Shown: one piece after another, positions 35,305 through 45,206 of the stretch
Layout: each line of letters starts with the position of its first letter
Position numbering within the stretch: the stretch's first letter is position 1
Assembly (NCBI RefSeq): GCF_900107095.1
Contig: NZ_FNOR01000006.1
Location: 213,283 to 277,282, forward strand
Reading direction: 5' to 3'
Origin: Collimonas sp. OK242
GTDB lineage: Bacteria > Pseudomonadota > Gammaproteobacteria > Burkholderiales > Burkholderiaceae_D
Length of the DNA stretch: 64,000 nucleotides
Made by a program: the position numbers and the translations under genes
The notes under the pieces: generated by a model
What the model was told of the DNA's origin: nothing
The model's input: only the letters and a program-made list of their open reading frames with translations
Database searches by the model: none

Positions 35305-37119
35305 ATGTTCGGCTGCAGGCTGCCGCGCATGCTGAAATGTTTTCGCATGTCCACAAGCTGCTTGAAACCCTCTGCCTATGGCGTGGTTTTCGGCCTGCTC
35401 TGCCTGAGTGCGATGCACGCCAACGCCACATATCGGGTCGCGATCGAAGCACCGGCTGAATTAAAGGCCTTGCTTGAACAGCATCTGGATCTGGCGCGTT
35501 ACAAGGATCGCCAGGATTTGAGCGAAGATCAATTGAAATTCCTGATTGATACCGTGGATGAGCAAGTTACGCAACTGACGTCGACAGAAGGTTATTTCTC
35601 ACCTAAAACCACTGTTAGCGTGGAGCCGGGCGAGATCAAGAGCATTCACCTGAAAATCGATCCGCAACAGCGCACCACGGTGTCCGCCGCCACCATCGAT
35701 GTGATCGGCAGCGCCGCTGCCGAGGTGCCTGAACGTGTGAGTCAGATACAGCAGAACTGGGGTTTGCCCGCCGGCCGGCCGTTTCGCCAGGCCGACTGGG
35801 CGACAGCCAAGGAAAATGGCTTGCAGGTGTTGCTCAAGAAGCGCTATCCGGCGGCCAAGATTGCCCATTCGGAAGCGCGGGTCACGCCTGAAGACAACGA
35901 GGCCGAACTTTCGGTGCAATATGACAGCGGCCCCGGATTTACCTTGGGAGCGTTGCATATCACCGGCACCAAACGTTATCCGGCCAGCATCATCGAAAAC
36001 GTCAATCCCCTGCGGGTGGGGGAAGAATACAGCGTCGACCGTTTGCTGCTGCTGCAGCGGCAGATCCAGAACACGCCATACTTCGGCAATGTGATCGTCA
36101 GCATTGACGATGATCCGGCGCACGCGCAAGAGTCACCGGTCAATGTCCAGGTCACCGAGTTCCCGACGCAGAGGCTGCGCACCGGGCTTGGCTACGCCTC
36201 CGATACCGGGGCGCAGGTGCAGGGCCGGTACACCAATTACAATGTTTTCGGCAAAGCCTGGGTGTTCGACGCCCAGACCAAGATTGAACAGCGCCGGCAA
36301 TACGGCGCGCTGGATTTGTCGATGCCGCCGGATACGCGCAGTTTCGTCAACGGCGTCAACGGTTCGTATGACCGGACTACCTTGCAAGGCGTTGATTTGC
36401 GCAGCATGAAAATCGGACTCAAGCGTGCGCGCTCGCTGGAGAATTACGATACCGCCTTGACCCTGGATTATTACCGCGACCGCCTGCAGCAGATTGACGG
36501 CGCAACCCTGCCGCCGAATACCGTGGTTCGGCCGGGAGAGCATCAGGCCCTGGTTCCCGGTTTTGCCTGGGTCCGGCGGGCTGTCGACGATCCCATTTTC
36601 CCGCGCAGCGGCCATATCTTTTCGATACAAACCGGCTTCGCCTTAAAGGGCTTGCTGACCGACCAGACTTTTTTCCGGGCCGACGGCCGTTATAAACATT
36701 ATTTTCCCGTCGCAAAACGCGACGTGGTGATTTTGCGCACAGAGCTGGGCGGCGTATTTACTGCCGGTTCCAGCGCCTCGGTGCCGGCTTCCCTGCTGTT
36801 CCGTGCCGGCGGCAATGAATCGGTGCGCGGCTATAGTTATGACAGCATCGGCAATTCGCAAAACGGCACCGTCTATCCGACCAAGTACATGGTAACCGGC
36901 AGCGCCGAATATCAGCACTGGCTCAGCCAGCAATGGGGCGGCGCCTTGTTTTACGATGTGGGCAGCGCTACCGATAGTTGGGCAAACAGGTCTACCAAGG
37001 TCGGCACCGGCGTCGGTGTACGCTATCGGAGCCCGGTCGGCACTGTGAATCTCGACCTTGCCTATGGCGTCCAGGCGAAACAATTCCGGCCCCATATCTC
37101 GCTCGGCATCGCCTTCTGA
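35305..37119 (+). CDS. tamA: TamA, outer-membrane Omp85-family assembly factor
   Basis: About 590-604 residues. A signal peptide (ending HANA) is followed by three POTRA-like domains (about 45-290; e.g. TVSAATIDVIGSAAAEVPER, GFTLGALHITGTKRYPASII) and a 16-strand Omp85 barrel. The barrel has the family FRAGGNESVRGYSYDSIG motif (VRGY lid/L6 element) and ends with HISLGIAF, an aromatic C-terminus. TamA works with TamB in outer-membrane protein and lipid transport. The start is uncertain: 35305, 35329 or 35347 are all in frame and the later ones give a more usual signal peptide. tamB follows 26 bases after the stop. Confidence 0.92.
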   Translation: MFGCRLPRMLKCFRMSTSCLKPSAYGVVFGLLCLSAMHANATYRVAIEAPAELKALLEQHLDLARYKDRQDLSEDQLKFLIDTVDEQVTQLTSTEGYFSPKTTVSVEPGEIKSIHLKIDPQQRTTVSAATIDVIGSAAAEVPERVSQIQQNWGLPAGRPFRQADWATAKENGLQVLLKKRYPAAKIAHSEARVTPEDNEAELSVQYDSGPGFTLGALHITGTKRYPASIIENVNPLRVGEEYSVDRLLLLQRQIQNTPYFGNVIVSIDDDPAHAQESPVNVQVTEFPTQRLRTGLGYASDTGAQVQGRYTNYNVFGKAWVFDAQTKIEQRRQYGALDLSMPPDTRSFVNGVNGSYDRTTLQGVDLRSMKIGLKRARSLENYDTALTLDYYRDRLQQIDGATLPPNTVVRPGEHQALVPGFAWVRRAVDDPIFPRSGHIFSIQTGFALKGLLTDQTFFRADGRYKHYFPVAKRDVVILRTELGGVFTAGSSASVPASLLFRAGGNESVRGYSYDSIGNSQNGTVYPTKYMVTGSAEYQHWLSQQWGGALFYDVGSATDSWANRSTKVGTGVGVRYRSPVGTVNLDLAYGVQAKQFRPHISLGIAF

Positions 37120-37145
37120 TTTTTCCATTTTTTAAGACCAAACGC

Positions 37146-40100
37146 ATGACCCAGGCAGCAAACAACTCTCCGGAATCAGCAAGCCCGCCGCCAAGTACCG
37201 ATGGCGGCCGCCGCCGCTTGCGCTGCTTGTGGCGCTCGCTTGCGGCATGCCTGATACTGGTGATTTTGCTTGTTGCTGCGGTAATTTTCGGCGTCCGTTC
37301 AGAATTCGGGACACGAGCCTTGTGGCAGCTAAGCAGCTGGGCAATGCACGGCAATTTATCCGGTCAGCTGGTCGGCGGCACTGTGGCAGACGGTTTGCAG
37401 TTGCGCAATCTGTTGTACCGTGATGCTACCCAGCAGTACACGATCGATCGCATCGATGGCAAGTGGCATCTCAGCCTGTCGCCGCTCAAGCTGACGGTCG
37501 CTTATCTGCATGTCGGCAATGTCGATGCCCGGCTGCAGCCGACACCAGCGCAGCCGACCGTTATGCCGACCAGCCTTGAACTGCCGCTGCAACTGGTTCT
37601 CAACGATATTTCGCTGAATAAGCTGTCCTTGCACCAAGGGCTGACCGCGACCGAGTTGCGTCATCTGCAGTTGCATGGCGAGTCGGACCGGATACAGCAC
37701 AATCTGTTCCTGGAACGGCTGGACACGCCGTATGGCAGGGCCAGCGCCAAACTCAGCTTGAACGGCGTGCAACCGTTTGCGTTGAGCGGCGGAGCCGAGT
37801 TGAGCGGTGAATATCAAAAAGAAAAATATCAACTGGATGCGGTTTTGTCCGGCAACCTGGCGGCGCTGAATATAGATTTGAATGCGCGCGGCGACAAGTT
37901 AAGCGGCAGCGCCAAGATCGCGGCGACACCGTTCGCGCCCATCCCGTTTCAGCAACTTGAATTGAGCGCTGCGCACATCAATCCGAAACTGTTCAGCAGC
38001 GCTGCGCCACAGGCCGATTTGAGCCTGCAGGTTGCGCTCAAGCCGCTCTCGCCGCCGGCTGCGGCAGGCAGCGCAGCAGCTGCCGTCGATCTGGCGACGC
38101 TGACGGTGAGCGGCCCGATCAGGATTGCCAACGCGCTGGCCGGCGCTTTGGACCAGGACCGTCTGCCGCTGGTCAGCGCCAGCGCAGAGTTGCGACTGGA
38201 CACCCAGACCCAGCAATTGTCCCGGCTGCAGTTGACATTGTTGAAAAATGCCAGCATCAGCGGCCAGGGCGAATATCACAGCGACGGCAAAAACAAGAGC
38301 AACGGCGAGTTCGACTTCGACGTCGCCGGCCTGGATCTGCAAGCCTTGCATGGCAAATTAAAGCCGTCGCAACTGCGCGGGCCGGTTAGCATCAAGTTGA
38401 TGCCGGAAAGTCAGCAAATTAGCTTGAACCTGGCCGACGCCACCTACAAGGCGAAGCTGGAAACGTTGATAGACGCCAAACAGATTGTCGTGAAAACGGC
38501 GCAGCTGGCGGCCGGACCGGCACGTCTGGATGTCAGCGGCAATGTGGGCCGCGATGCGGGGATGGCTTACGCTGTGAAAGGTAATTTGCGCGATTTCAAT
38601 CCTTTCCTTTGGATCAACAGCAATAGTGCCAAGCAGCCCAAAGGCGCTAAATCCCGCCCGCAGGCGACGACGGCAAACATCAATATGGATATCGACGCCA
38701 GCGGCAAGCTTGCGCCTGAACTGACATTGAAGCTCAAGTTCATCATCAAGGATAGCCGCTACGATCAATTGCCGATGACCGGCAACGGCGTACTCAATCT
38801 GGCCGGCACGCGCTTGCTGCCCAGCGACGTAGCATTGTCGGTGGCAGGTAACGAAGTGCTAGCCAAGGGCAGTTTTGGCGCCGCCGGCGATCGTCTTGCC
38901 TTGAAGATCGATGCGCCGCAGTTGCAGGGGCTGGGCATCGGTCTCTCCGGCGCAGTGCATCTGGACGGCCAGGTCAGCGGCAGCTTGCAAAAACCGGCTA
39001 TACAAGCTTCCTACCGCGCCGAAAAATTGGTCTACGGCGAACATCGGATAGACAGCCTCTCAGGACAGGCCGATGTGCAGGCGGATTTGAACGCCGGTCT
39101 GAATTCAGCCAATAACCGGCTGGCTGTCAGCGTCGAGGGCCGTGGCTTGCACAGCAGCGACATGGCGCTGGATAAATTCAAGCTGAACCTGGCAGGCACC
39201 TATGGCGCGCATAGCTTGAAACTGGACAGCAGCGGCATTCTGCATGGCAAAGCTTTGCATCTGACCATGGCCGCGCAGGGGCAACTGAGCGAGAGCAATG
39301 CGGGTTACGGCTGGCAGGGACAGATTAGCGAATTGCAAAACCAGGGAACGCCGCGCATCAGTCTCGCGGCCCCGTTGGCGATTAACGCTGGGGACGGCCG
39401 CCTGGCGCTGGGGGCAACGCGTTTGAATGTGGCGGATGCGCAGATCGATTTGAAGAATTTCAGCTACGATAATGGGAAAATTCGTTCAGCCGGCGCCATC
39501 AATGCACTGAATGTGGCAACCATGCTTGGCTTGATGCATGAATTCGGCGGCCCGGAATTGCCCTTGAAGACGGATCTGGTGTTGGATAGCAGCTGGGATT
39601 TTTCGCTGGCGGAGAATCTGGCGGGCTATCTGCAGATAGCCCGTCGCAGCGGCGATTTGCGGGTCAATCCGGGACGTGGCGATGTCGGTCTGGGATTGTC
39701 TGACCTGAAATTGCGCGCAGATCTGCAGTCCGGCCAGGTCAAGCTGGATAGCCAGCTGGCAGCATCCAGGATCGGTACCTTGAGCGCGCAATTGCAGCTG
39801 GCTTTGCAGCGTAACGGCCGCAGCTGGACTGTCAGCGACAGCTCAGCCCTGAGCGGCCAGGCTAAATTGCAGGTGCCGCAGTTGAAACCCATCGGCGCGC
39901 TGATCGGGCCGCATGTGGCGCTGGACGGCAGCCTCGCCATGGACCTGAATCTGGCTGGCCAGCTCGGCAAACCGATGTTGTCAGGCAAAGTCACAGGCGA
40001 CAAGCTTGCCGTCACCTTGTTCGACCAGGGAATCAAACTGAAAGACGGCACGGCGCGCCTGAGCCTGGCTAACAATGTGGTCGATCTGCAGCAACTTGAA

Positions 40101-41144
40101 TTCCACGGCGGCGACGGCGCCATACGCGCCACCGGCAGGCTGCAGCTGGGCCACGACAATCCCGATCTGAGCGCCAGCGTGATTGCCGAGCGCCTGCAAT
40201 TGTTTGCCAGCCCGGATCGCCAGCTGATGTTGTCCGGCCAGGCCAAGATCGCCAACGTCAAGGAACAGTTACATGTGGATGGCAAATTCACCGTTGACAG
40301 CGCCTTGTTCGATTTGCCGAAGAGTAGTGCGCCGGTGCTGGGAGACGATGTGGTCATCGTGCGCAAGGAGGTCAAAGCGCGCGCGACGCCGTTGACGGAG
40401 CAGGAACGCATAGCCAAAGCCGCGCAGAAACCGGCTGGCGGCGCGACGCCGGTGATGAATGTGGAGGTCGACTTCGGCAACGATTTCCGCTTCCGCGGCA
40501 GCGGCGCCGATATCCTGTTGCGTGGCGCGATGCAGGTCCGCAGCGAGCCCTACCAGCCTTTGCGCGCTACCGGCACGATTCAAGTGGCAAGCGGCAGCTA
40601 CGAGGTATTTGGCCGCAAGCTGGCGATTGAACGCGGGCTGATCAATTTCCAGGGACCGATCGACAATCCGAATATCTATATCCTCGCCATGAAGCGCAAC
40701 CAGGAAATCGAGGCGGGTGCGGAGATTACCGGTAATCCATCCAATCTGCGGGTCAAGCTGGTGTCGGAGCCGAATGTGTCGGATGAGGAAAAATTGTCCT
40801 GGCTGATGTTCGGCCATGGCAGCGACAGTTCCGCGCTGGGGCAGCGCCAGGCTGCCGGCCAGGCGCTGGCGCTGCTGGGGAATTACGGCGGCAAGAAGAT
40901 TGCCCAGGGTATCGGCTTTGACGAATTCTCGATCGGCTCCAGCGATTCGGGCATCGAGAACGAGCAGGTCGTGAGCCTGGGCAAGGCCCTCACCGAGAAA
41001 ATCAACCTCGGTTACGAGCAGAGCCTGACCAGTGCCGCCAGCATCTTGAAAGTGACCTGGCAATTTTCACGGCGCTGGTCGATGGTGATGCGCGGCGGCA
41101 CCATCAACGGCCTGGAAGTCTTGTACAACTTGCGTTTCGATTAG
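37146..41144 (+). CDS. tamB: TamB, AsmA-like inter-membrane transport protein
   Basis: A 1332-residue protein with an N-terminal membrane anchor (about 27-48), a very long beta-helical body rich in alternating hydrophobic residues, and the conserved C-terminal DUF490/TamB domain (from about 1090; YQPLRATGTIQVASGSYEVF, LINFQGPIDNPNIYILAMKR, VSEPNVSDEEKLSWLMFGHG). It spans the periplasm as a lipid conduit and binds TamA. The start at 37146 is placed after tamA; the open frame reaches back to 36978 inside tamA but that part is not conserved. The gene ends 16 bases from the convergent MFS gene. Confidence 0.93.
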   Translation: MTQAANNSPESASPPPSTDGGRRRLRCLWRSLAACLILVILLVAAVIFGVRSEFGTRALWQLSSWAMHGNLSGQLVGGTVADGLQLRNLLYRDATQQYTIDRIDGKWHLSLSPLKLTVAYLHVGNVDARLQPTPAQPTVMPTSLELPLQLVLNDISLNKLSLHQGLTATELRHLQLHGESDRIQHNLFLERLDTPYGRASAKLSLNGVQPFALSGGAELSGEYQKEKYQLDAVLSGNLAALNIDLNARGDKLSGSAKIAATPFAPIPFQQLELSAAHINPKLFSSAAPQADLSLQVALKPLSPPAAAGSAAAAVDLATLTVSGPIRIANALAGALDQDRLPLVSASAELRLDTQTQQLSRLQLTLLKNASISGQGEYHSDGKNKSNGEFDFDVAGLDLQALHGKLKPSQLRGPVSIKLMPESQQISLNLADATYKAKLETLIDAKQIVVKTAQLAAGPARLDVSGNVGRDAGMAYAVKGNLRDFNPFLWINSNSAKQPKGAKSRPQATTANINMDIDASGKLAPELTLKLKFIIKDSRYDQLPMTGNGVLNLAGTRLLPSDVALSVAGNEVLAKGSFGAAGDRLALKIDAPQLQGLGIGLSGAVHLDGQVSGSLQKPAIQASYRAEKLVYGEHRIDSLSGQADVQADLNAGLNSANNRLAVSVEGRGLHSSDMALDKFKLNLAGTYGAHSLKLDSSGILHGKALHLTMAAQGQLSESNAGYGWQGQISELQNQGTPRISLAAPLAINAGDGRLALGATRLNVADAQIDLKNFSYDNGKIRSAGAINALNVATMLGLMHEFGGPELPLKTDLVLDSSWDFSLAENLAGYLQIARRSGDLRVNPGRGDVGLGLSDLKLRADLQSGQVKLDSQLAASRIGTLSAQLQLALQRNGRSWTVSDSSALSGQAKLQVPQLKPIGALIGPHVALDGSLAMDLNLAGQLGKPMLSGKVTGDKLAVTLFDQGIKLKDGTARLSLANNVVDLQQLEFHGGDGAIRATGRLQLGHDNPDLSASVIAERLQLFASPDRQLMLSGQAKIANVKEQLHVDGKFTVDSALFDLPKSSAPVLGDDVVIVRKEVKARATPLTEQERIAKAAQKPAGGATPVMNVEVDFGNDFRFRGSGADILLRGAMQVRSEPYQPLRATGTIQVASGSYEVFGRKLAIERGLINFQGPIDNPNIYILAMKRNQEIEAGAEITGNPSNLRVKLVSEPNVSDEEKLSWLMFGHGSDSSALGQRQAAGQALALLGNYGGKKIAQGIGFDEFSIGSSDSGIENEQVVSLGKALTEKINLGYEQSLTSAASILKVTWQFSRRWSMVMRGGTINGLEVLYNLRFD

Positions 41145-41160
41145 CGCGGGTTCTACTTGA

Positions 41161-42552
41161 TCAAGCGCGGCGGCCCGACAATTCCGCGCCGGCATCCGGC
41201 TGCAGTTTCAAGGCAAACGGCAGCGAAGTCAGGGCGATCAGGGAAATCAGCAGGAACGCCGGCCAGAAATCGGCGCTGACTAGCATCGCGTGGCCCTGCA
41301 CCTGATTCGATACCTGCAGCGCAAAGCCGCCGACGGTAACGCCCAGGCCGATCGCCAGTTGCTGGGCGACGCTGGTGAGGCTGGTGGCCTGGCTCATCTG
41401 GCGCTGGTCGATCTCGGCGTAGGCAATCGCATTCAGGCTGGTAAATTGCATCGAACGCACGCAGCCGCCCAATAGCAGCATGAGGATAATGAAGATATGG
41501 GGTGAATCTGCTTCCAGCAGGCCGAAGGCTGCCATCGACAGTGCGCCAAGCAGCGTGTTATAGACCAGCACGCTCCTGAAACCGAATTTTTTCAGCACCG
41601 TCGTCGTCACGGTTTTGACAAAAATGGCGCCCGCTGCCGAAGCACAAGTCAGCAGGCCGGACTGGAACGGCGTCAGGCCGAAGCCTAGCTGGAATAGCAG
41701 CGGCAGCAGAAACGGCAACGCACCTACGCCGATGCGAAACAGAGAACCGCCGAAGACGTTCATGCGCAACGTAGGGATTTGCAGCAGCCGCAAATTGATC
41801 AGCGGATGCGGGGTATGAAAAGCATGCCACACATACGCCAGCAAACTGACAGCGCCGACCGCTACGCATATCAGCGAAACGTCGCCGGCGACCAGGTGGC
41901 GGCCGGCGCTGGCCAGGCCGAACATCAGTGTCGAACAGCCGACGGCCGATAGCAGGAAGCCGATCCAGTCGAGCGGGACGGTGTCGTCGCTGCGCAGGTT
42001 CTCGATATAGCGGGTGGCCAGGTAAATGCCGAGAATGCTGATCGGGATATTGATGAAGAAGATCCAGCGCCAGTGAAAATAGGTGGTGATGAAACCGCCC
42101 AGCGGCGGCCCGATCACTGGTCCCAGCAAAGCCGGGATAGTCAGGTAGCTGAGGGCGCGCACCAGTTCCGCCTTGGAGGTGGTGCGCAAGATCACCAGCC
42201 GTCCGACCGGCACCATCATGGCGCCGCCCATCCCTTGCAGGAAGCGGGCAGCGACAAATTCTGCCAGCGTGTTCGATATGCCGCACAGAATCGAACCGAG
42301 CATGAACACCCCGATCGCGCTGCGGAAAACCGTGCGCGCGCCAAAGCGGTCGGCCATCCAGCCGCTGACGGGGATGAACACCGCCAGGCTGACCAGATAG
42401 GAAGTCATCGCCAGCTTGAGCGCAATCGGACTCTCTCCCATATCATGCGCCATCATCGGCAGCGAAGTGGCGATCACGGTGGAGTCCATGTTTTCCATGA
42501 ACAGGGCGCAAGCCACGATCAGTGGCGTGAGGAAGACGCGGGAGATGGCCAT
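41161..42552 (-). CDS. MFS drug exporter, DHA2 (EmrB/QacA-like) family
   Basis: A 463-residue polytopic protein with about 13-14 hydrophobic helices. It has MFS motif D1 (MENMDSTVIATSLPMMAHDM in TM1), motif A in loop 2-3 (GWMADRFGARTVF) and motif C in TM5 (IPALLGPVIGPPLGGF), which together place it among proton-driven exporters of the DHA2 group. The substrate cannot be predicted. No membrane-fusion partner (EmrA) or TetR regulator is adjacent. The gene is convergent with tamB and its start lies 153 bases from the divergent pabBC gene. Confidence 0.88.
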   Translation of the reverse strand: MAISRVFLTPLIVACALFMENMDSTVIATSLPMMAHDMGESPIALKLAMTSYLVSLAVFIPVSGWMADRFGARTVFRSAIGVFMLGSILCGISNTLAEFVAARFLQGMGGAMMVPVGRLVILRTTSKAELVRALSYLTIPALLGPVIGPPLGGFITTYFHWRWIFFINIPISILGIYLATRYIENLRSDDTVPLDWIGFLLSAVGCSTLMFGLASAGRHLVAGDVSLICVAVGAVSLLAYVWHAFHTPHPLINLRLLQIPTLRMNVFGGSLFRIGVGALPFLLPLLFQLGFGLTPFQSGLLTCASAAGAIFVKTVTTTVLKKFGFRSVLVYNTLLGALSMAAFGLLEADSPHIFIILMLLLGGCVRSMQFTSLNAIAYAEIDQRQMSQATSLTSVAQQLAIGLGVTVGGFALQVSNQVQGHAMLVSADFWPAFLLISLIALTSLPFALKLQPDAGAELSGRRA

Positions 42553-42704
42553 GAGGGGTGGTGGTAGCTGAGCCGGGTGGGCAGAAAAGCCTGCCTATCC
42601 TGCTTAAAAGAGCATAATTATAGCGGTTTAGACTATCCCTTACCGATCAGGTAGCATGCAGGCTGTTCTTCTGACCATCTGTCGTTTTTTTTTGTACAAG
42701 AATC

Positions 42705-44627
42705 ATGATCAACACGTCTCCCTCATCGCCCGAGTGTTTCGCATTGCTGGACGACAGCAGTGCGGCAGCGGCGCAGTCGCCATCATCGCCGCTGCCGCGC
42801 CTGTCGCGTCTGTATACCGGCCACGTGCACAGTTTGCAATGTCTTGAGGCGGATCAGCTGCCGCAGCTGATCGAACAGATGCAGCAAGCCTTGCGTGACG
42901 GTTTGCACGCGGTGAGCTTATTTAGCTACGAACTGGGGATAGGTCTGCAGCGTGTCAGGCCTCGGCGGCAGTCGCAAGCTGCGCAGACCTTAGCCTTGCC
43001 GCAGCCTTTGGCGCAAATCCTGTTGTTCACCCATTGCGACTATTTGAACCATGCCGAGGTAGATGCGTGGCTGACGCAGCGCCAGGCAGCGCAATCGGAG
43101 CAGACTGAAGCCGGCGCCGGCATCGCGAATCTGCGGCCGAATATCAGCGCCGAACAATTTGCCGCCGCCATCGCCAAGATCCACGCCTACATCGAAGCCG
43201 GCGATACGTATCAGGTGAACTACACCTACCGCCTGCGATTCGACGTCTACGGCAGTCCTGTCGCCTTGTATCGACAGCTGAGGCTGCGCCAGCCGGTGCC
43301 TTACGGCAGCCTGATCCAGCTCGCGGACGGCGCTGCAGTTGTATCGCTGTCGCCCGAACTCTTCGTACGCCATGCGGAAGGCGTATTGACAGCGCGTCCG
43401 ATGAAAGGAACCGCCGCCGCCAGCGGCGATGCCGAGCAGGATCGACTGGCTGCCAAGGCGCTCGCCGCAGATCCCAAGAATCTGGCGGAAAACCTGATGA
43501 TTGTCGATTTGCTGCGCAATGACCTGGGACGCATAGCCGTCCCCGGTTCGGTGCGTGTGCCGCAATTGTTCGAGGTGACGCAGTTCAATACCGTGCTGCA
43601 AATGACTTCCACCGTGCAGGCGCAGGTGCGCGACGACGTCAGCCTCGGCGCTGTGATCCAGGCGCTGTATCCCTGCGGTTCGATTACCGGCGCGCCCAAA
43701 CATCGCACCATGCAAATCATCGATGAACTGGAGCCCGATCCGCGCGGCCTGTATACCGGCGCGATAGGCTGGTTCGATGCGGAGCAGGCAGGCCGCCGCT
43801 TTGGCGATTTCTGTTTGTCGGTGCCGATCCGAACCCTCTGGCTGCAGCCGGCCGCGCCGGACGGCTTGTATGGTGCCAGCATCCGTCATGGCGAGATGGG
43901 CGTCGGCGCCGGCATCGTGCATGACAGCGTGGCAGCCGAAGAATATGCCGAATGTGCATTGAAAGCAAAATTCCTGACCGGCATGGGCGGCGATTTTTCC
44001 TTGTTCGAAACCATCTACGCCACCAGCGCGGACGGCTGCCGTCATCTGGATTTGCATTTGCAGCGCTTGCAGGCCTCTGCCGCCTACTTCGGCTTTCCCT
44101 ATAACGACCAGGCATTACGCGCAGCGTTGCAGGCGCATTGCGCAAGTTTGCCCGCCACCGGCCCTCAGCGGCTGCGCCTGACGTTGTCTGCGGACGGCAA
44201 TTGCAGCCTGCAGAGCGCGCAGCTGGGAGAGCTTGAGACGCCGGTCAGTGTATTGATCTCACCGCTACCGACGCAATCCGACGATTTGTTCCTGCGGCAT
44301 AAAACCAGTGTGCGGCAACGCTACGATCAGGCATGGCGACAAGCGCAACAGCTGGGTGCTTTCGATATGCTGTTTTTCAATCAGGAAGGCGAGTTGACCG
44401 AGGGCGGCCGCAGCAGCGTTTTCCTCAAGCTGGATGGACGCTGGTACACGCCGCCGCTGACATCGGGATTGCTACCGGGAGTGATGCGTAGCGTAGTGTT
44501 GAACGATCCGGCGTGGAAGGCCAGCGAACGCAGTTTGCGCATGGAGGATTTGCTGGCCGCCGAGCAGATCATGGTGTGCAACGCCTTGCGCGGAACCATG
44601 CCGGCAAGGCTGTTGCAAGTGGCTTAG
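42705..44627 (+). CDS. pabB: Aminodeoxychorismate synthase component I fused to aminodeoxychorismate lyase
   Basis: A 640-residue bifunctional enzyme of folate synthesis. The PabB part (about 1-440) has the chorismate-binding domain: LRPNISAEQFAAAIAKIHAY, TARPMKGTAAAS, NLMIVDLLRNDLGRIA and the signature YPCGSITGAPKHRTMQIIDE. The PabC part (about 450-640) is a fold-type IV PLP enzyme (FSLFETIYATSADG, FFNQEGELTEGGRSSVF). Such fusions convert chorismate and glutamine-derived ammonia to p-aminobenzoate; a PabA glutaminase must come from elsewhere. A weak ribosome-binding site precedes the ATG. Divergent from the MFS gene. Confidence 0.92.
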   Translation: MINTSPSSPECFALLDDSSAAAAQSPSSPLPRLSRLYTGHVHSLQCLEADQLPQLIEQMQQALRDGLHAVSLFSYELGIGLQRVRPRRQSQAAQTLALPQPLAQILLFTHCDYLNHAEVDAWLTQRQAAQSEQTEAGAGIANLRPNISAEQFAAAIAKIHAYIEAGDTYQVNYTYRLRFDVYGSPVALYRQLRLRQPVPYGSLIQLADGAAVVSLSPELFVRHAEGVLTARPMKGTAAASGDAEQDRLAAKALAADPKNLAENLMIVDLLRNDLGRIAVPGSVRVPQLFEVTQFNTVLQMTSTVQAQVRDDVSLGAVIQALYPCGSITGAPKHRTMQIIDELEPDPRGLYTGAIGWFDAEQAGRRFGDFCLSVPIRTLWLQPAAPDGLYGASIRHGEMGVGAGIVHDSVAAEEYAECALKAKFLTGMGGDFSLFETIYATSADGCRHLDLHLQRLQASAAYFGFPYNDQALRAALQAHCASLPATGPQRLRLTLSADGNCSLQSAQLGELETPVSVLISPLPTQSDDLFLRHKTSVRQRYDQAWRQAQQLGAFDMLFFNQEGELTEGGRSSVFLKLDGRWYTPPLTSGLLPGVMRSVVLNDPAWKASERSLRMEDLLAAEQIMVCNALRGTMPARLLQVA

Positions 44628-44660
44628 TTAAGTTTCAACTAAGCTTTAACCCCGCTTTAA

Positions 44661-45092
44661 TCAAAAAGCGATAATCACGACCGATCCGGCCACAATCAGC
44701 GAGCCGCCAATGGCCACCGGCCAGGTCAGCTGTTCGCCGGCAAACAGCAAGCCCAGCACGATGGCGAAGGCAACGCTGAGTTTATCGATCGGAGCCACCT
44801 TGGAAATAGGGCCGATTTGCAGCGCATGGTAGTAGCACAGCCAGGACAAGCCGGTGGCGATTGCCGACAGGACCAGGAATAGCCAGTTGGCGGGATTGAC
44901 CAGCGCCGGCTTCTGCCACTCGTCGCGCAAGGTGACAATGCCGGCGATCACAAACAGAATGACGACGGTGCGGATGAAGGTGGCAAAGTTGGAATTCATG
45001 CCAGTGACGCCGAACTTGCCGAAGATCGCCGTCAAGCCGGCGAAAAATGCGGAACCAAGGGCAAACAGCTGCCAGCTGGAGCCGAAATTCAT
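44661..45092 (-). CDS. Half-size EamA-family (DMT) transporter
   Basis: A 143-residue protein with five hydrophobic helices, equal to one EamA repeat (WQLFALGSAFFAGLTAIFGK, AIATGLSWLCYYHALQIGPI, then APIDKLSVAFAIVLGLLFAG). Most EamA transporters have ten helices from two repeats; single-repeat forms act as dimers. The start at 45092 has GGGAG nine bases upstream and gives a clean N-terminus (MNFGSSWQ); an in-frame upstream start at 45146 lies within the repeat element described next. Solute unknown. Confidence 0.85.
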   Translation of the reverse strand: MNFGSSWQLFALGSAFFAGLTAIFGKFGVTGMNSNFATFIRTVVILFVIAGIVTLRDEWQKPALVNPANWLFLVLSAIATGLSWLCYYHALQIGPISKVAPIDKLSVAFAIVLGLLFAGEQLTWPVAIGGSLIVAGSVVIIAF

Positions 45093-45111
45093 TTTTTTCT
45101 CCCGATTAATT

Positions 45112-45204
45112 GTAGGGTGGGCACGTGTGCCCACGCGGAATACCAAATTCTCTCACGCCGTTTATCTCCTCCAGCGCATGGGCAAAAAAGCTTGCCCACC
45201 CTAC
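45112..45204. repeat. Palindromic repeat element with 12-base inverted ends (REP/MITE-like)
   Basis: GTAGGGTGGGCA (45112-45123) and TGCCCACCCTAC (45193-45204) are perfect inverted ends around 69 bases; just inside the left end GGGCAC-GT-GTGCCC forms a second palindrome (45119-45132). The element sits in the spacer between the EamA gene and the nodT-like gene and ends within 2 bases of that gene's stop. Similar GTAGGGTGGGC repeats are common in proteobacterial intergenic DNA. Confidence 0.65.
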
Positions 45205-45206
45205 GG

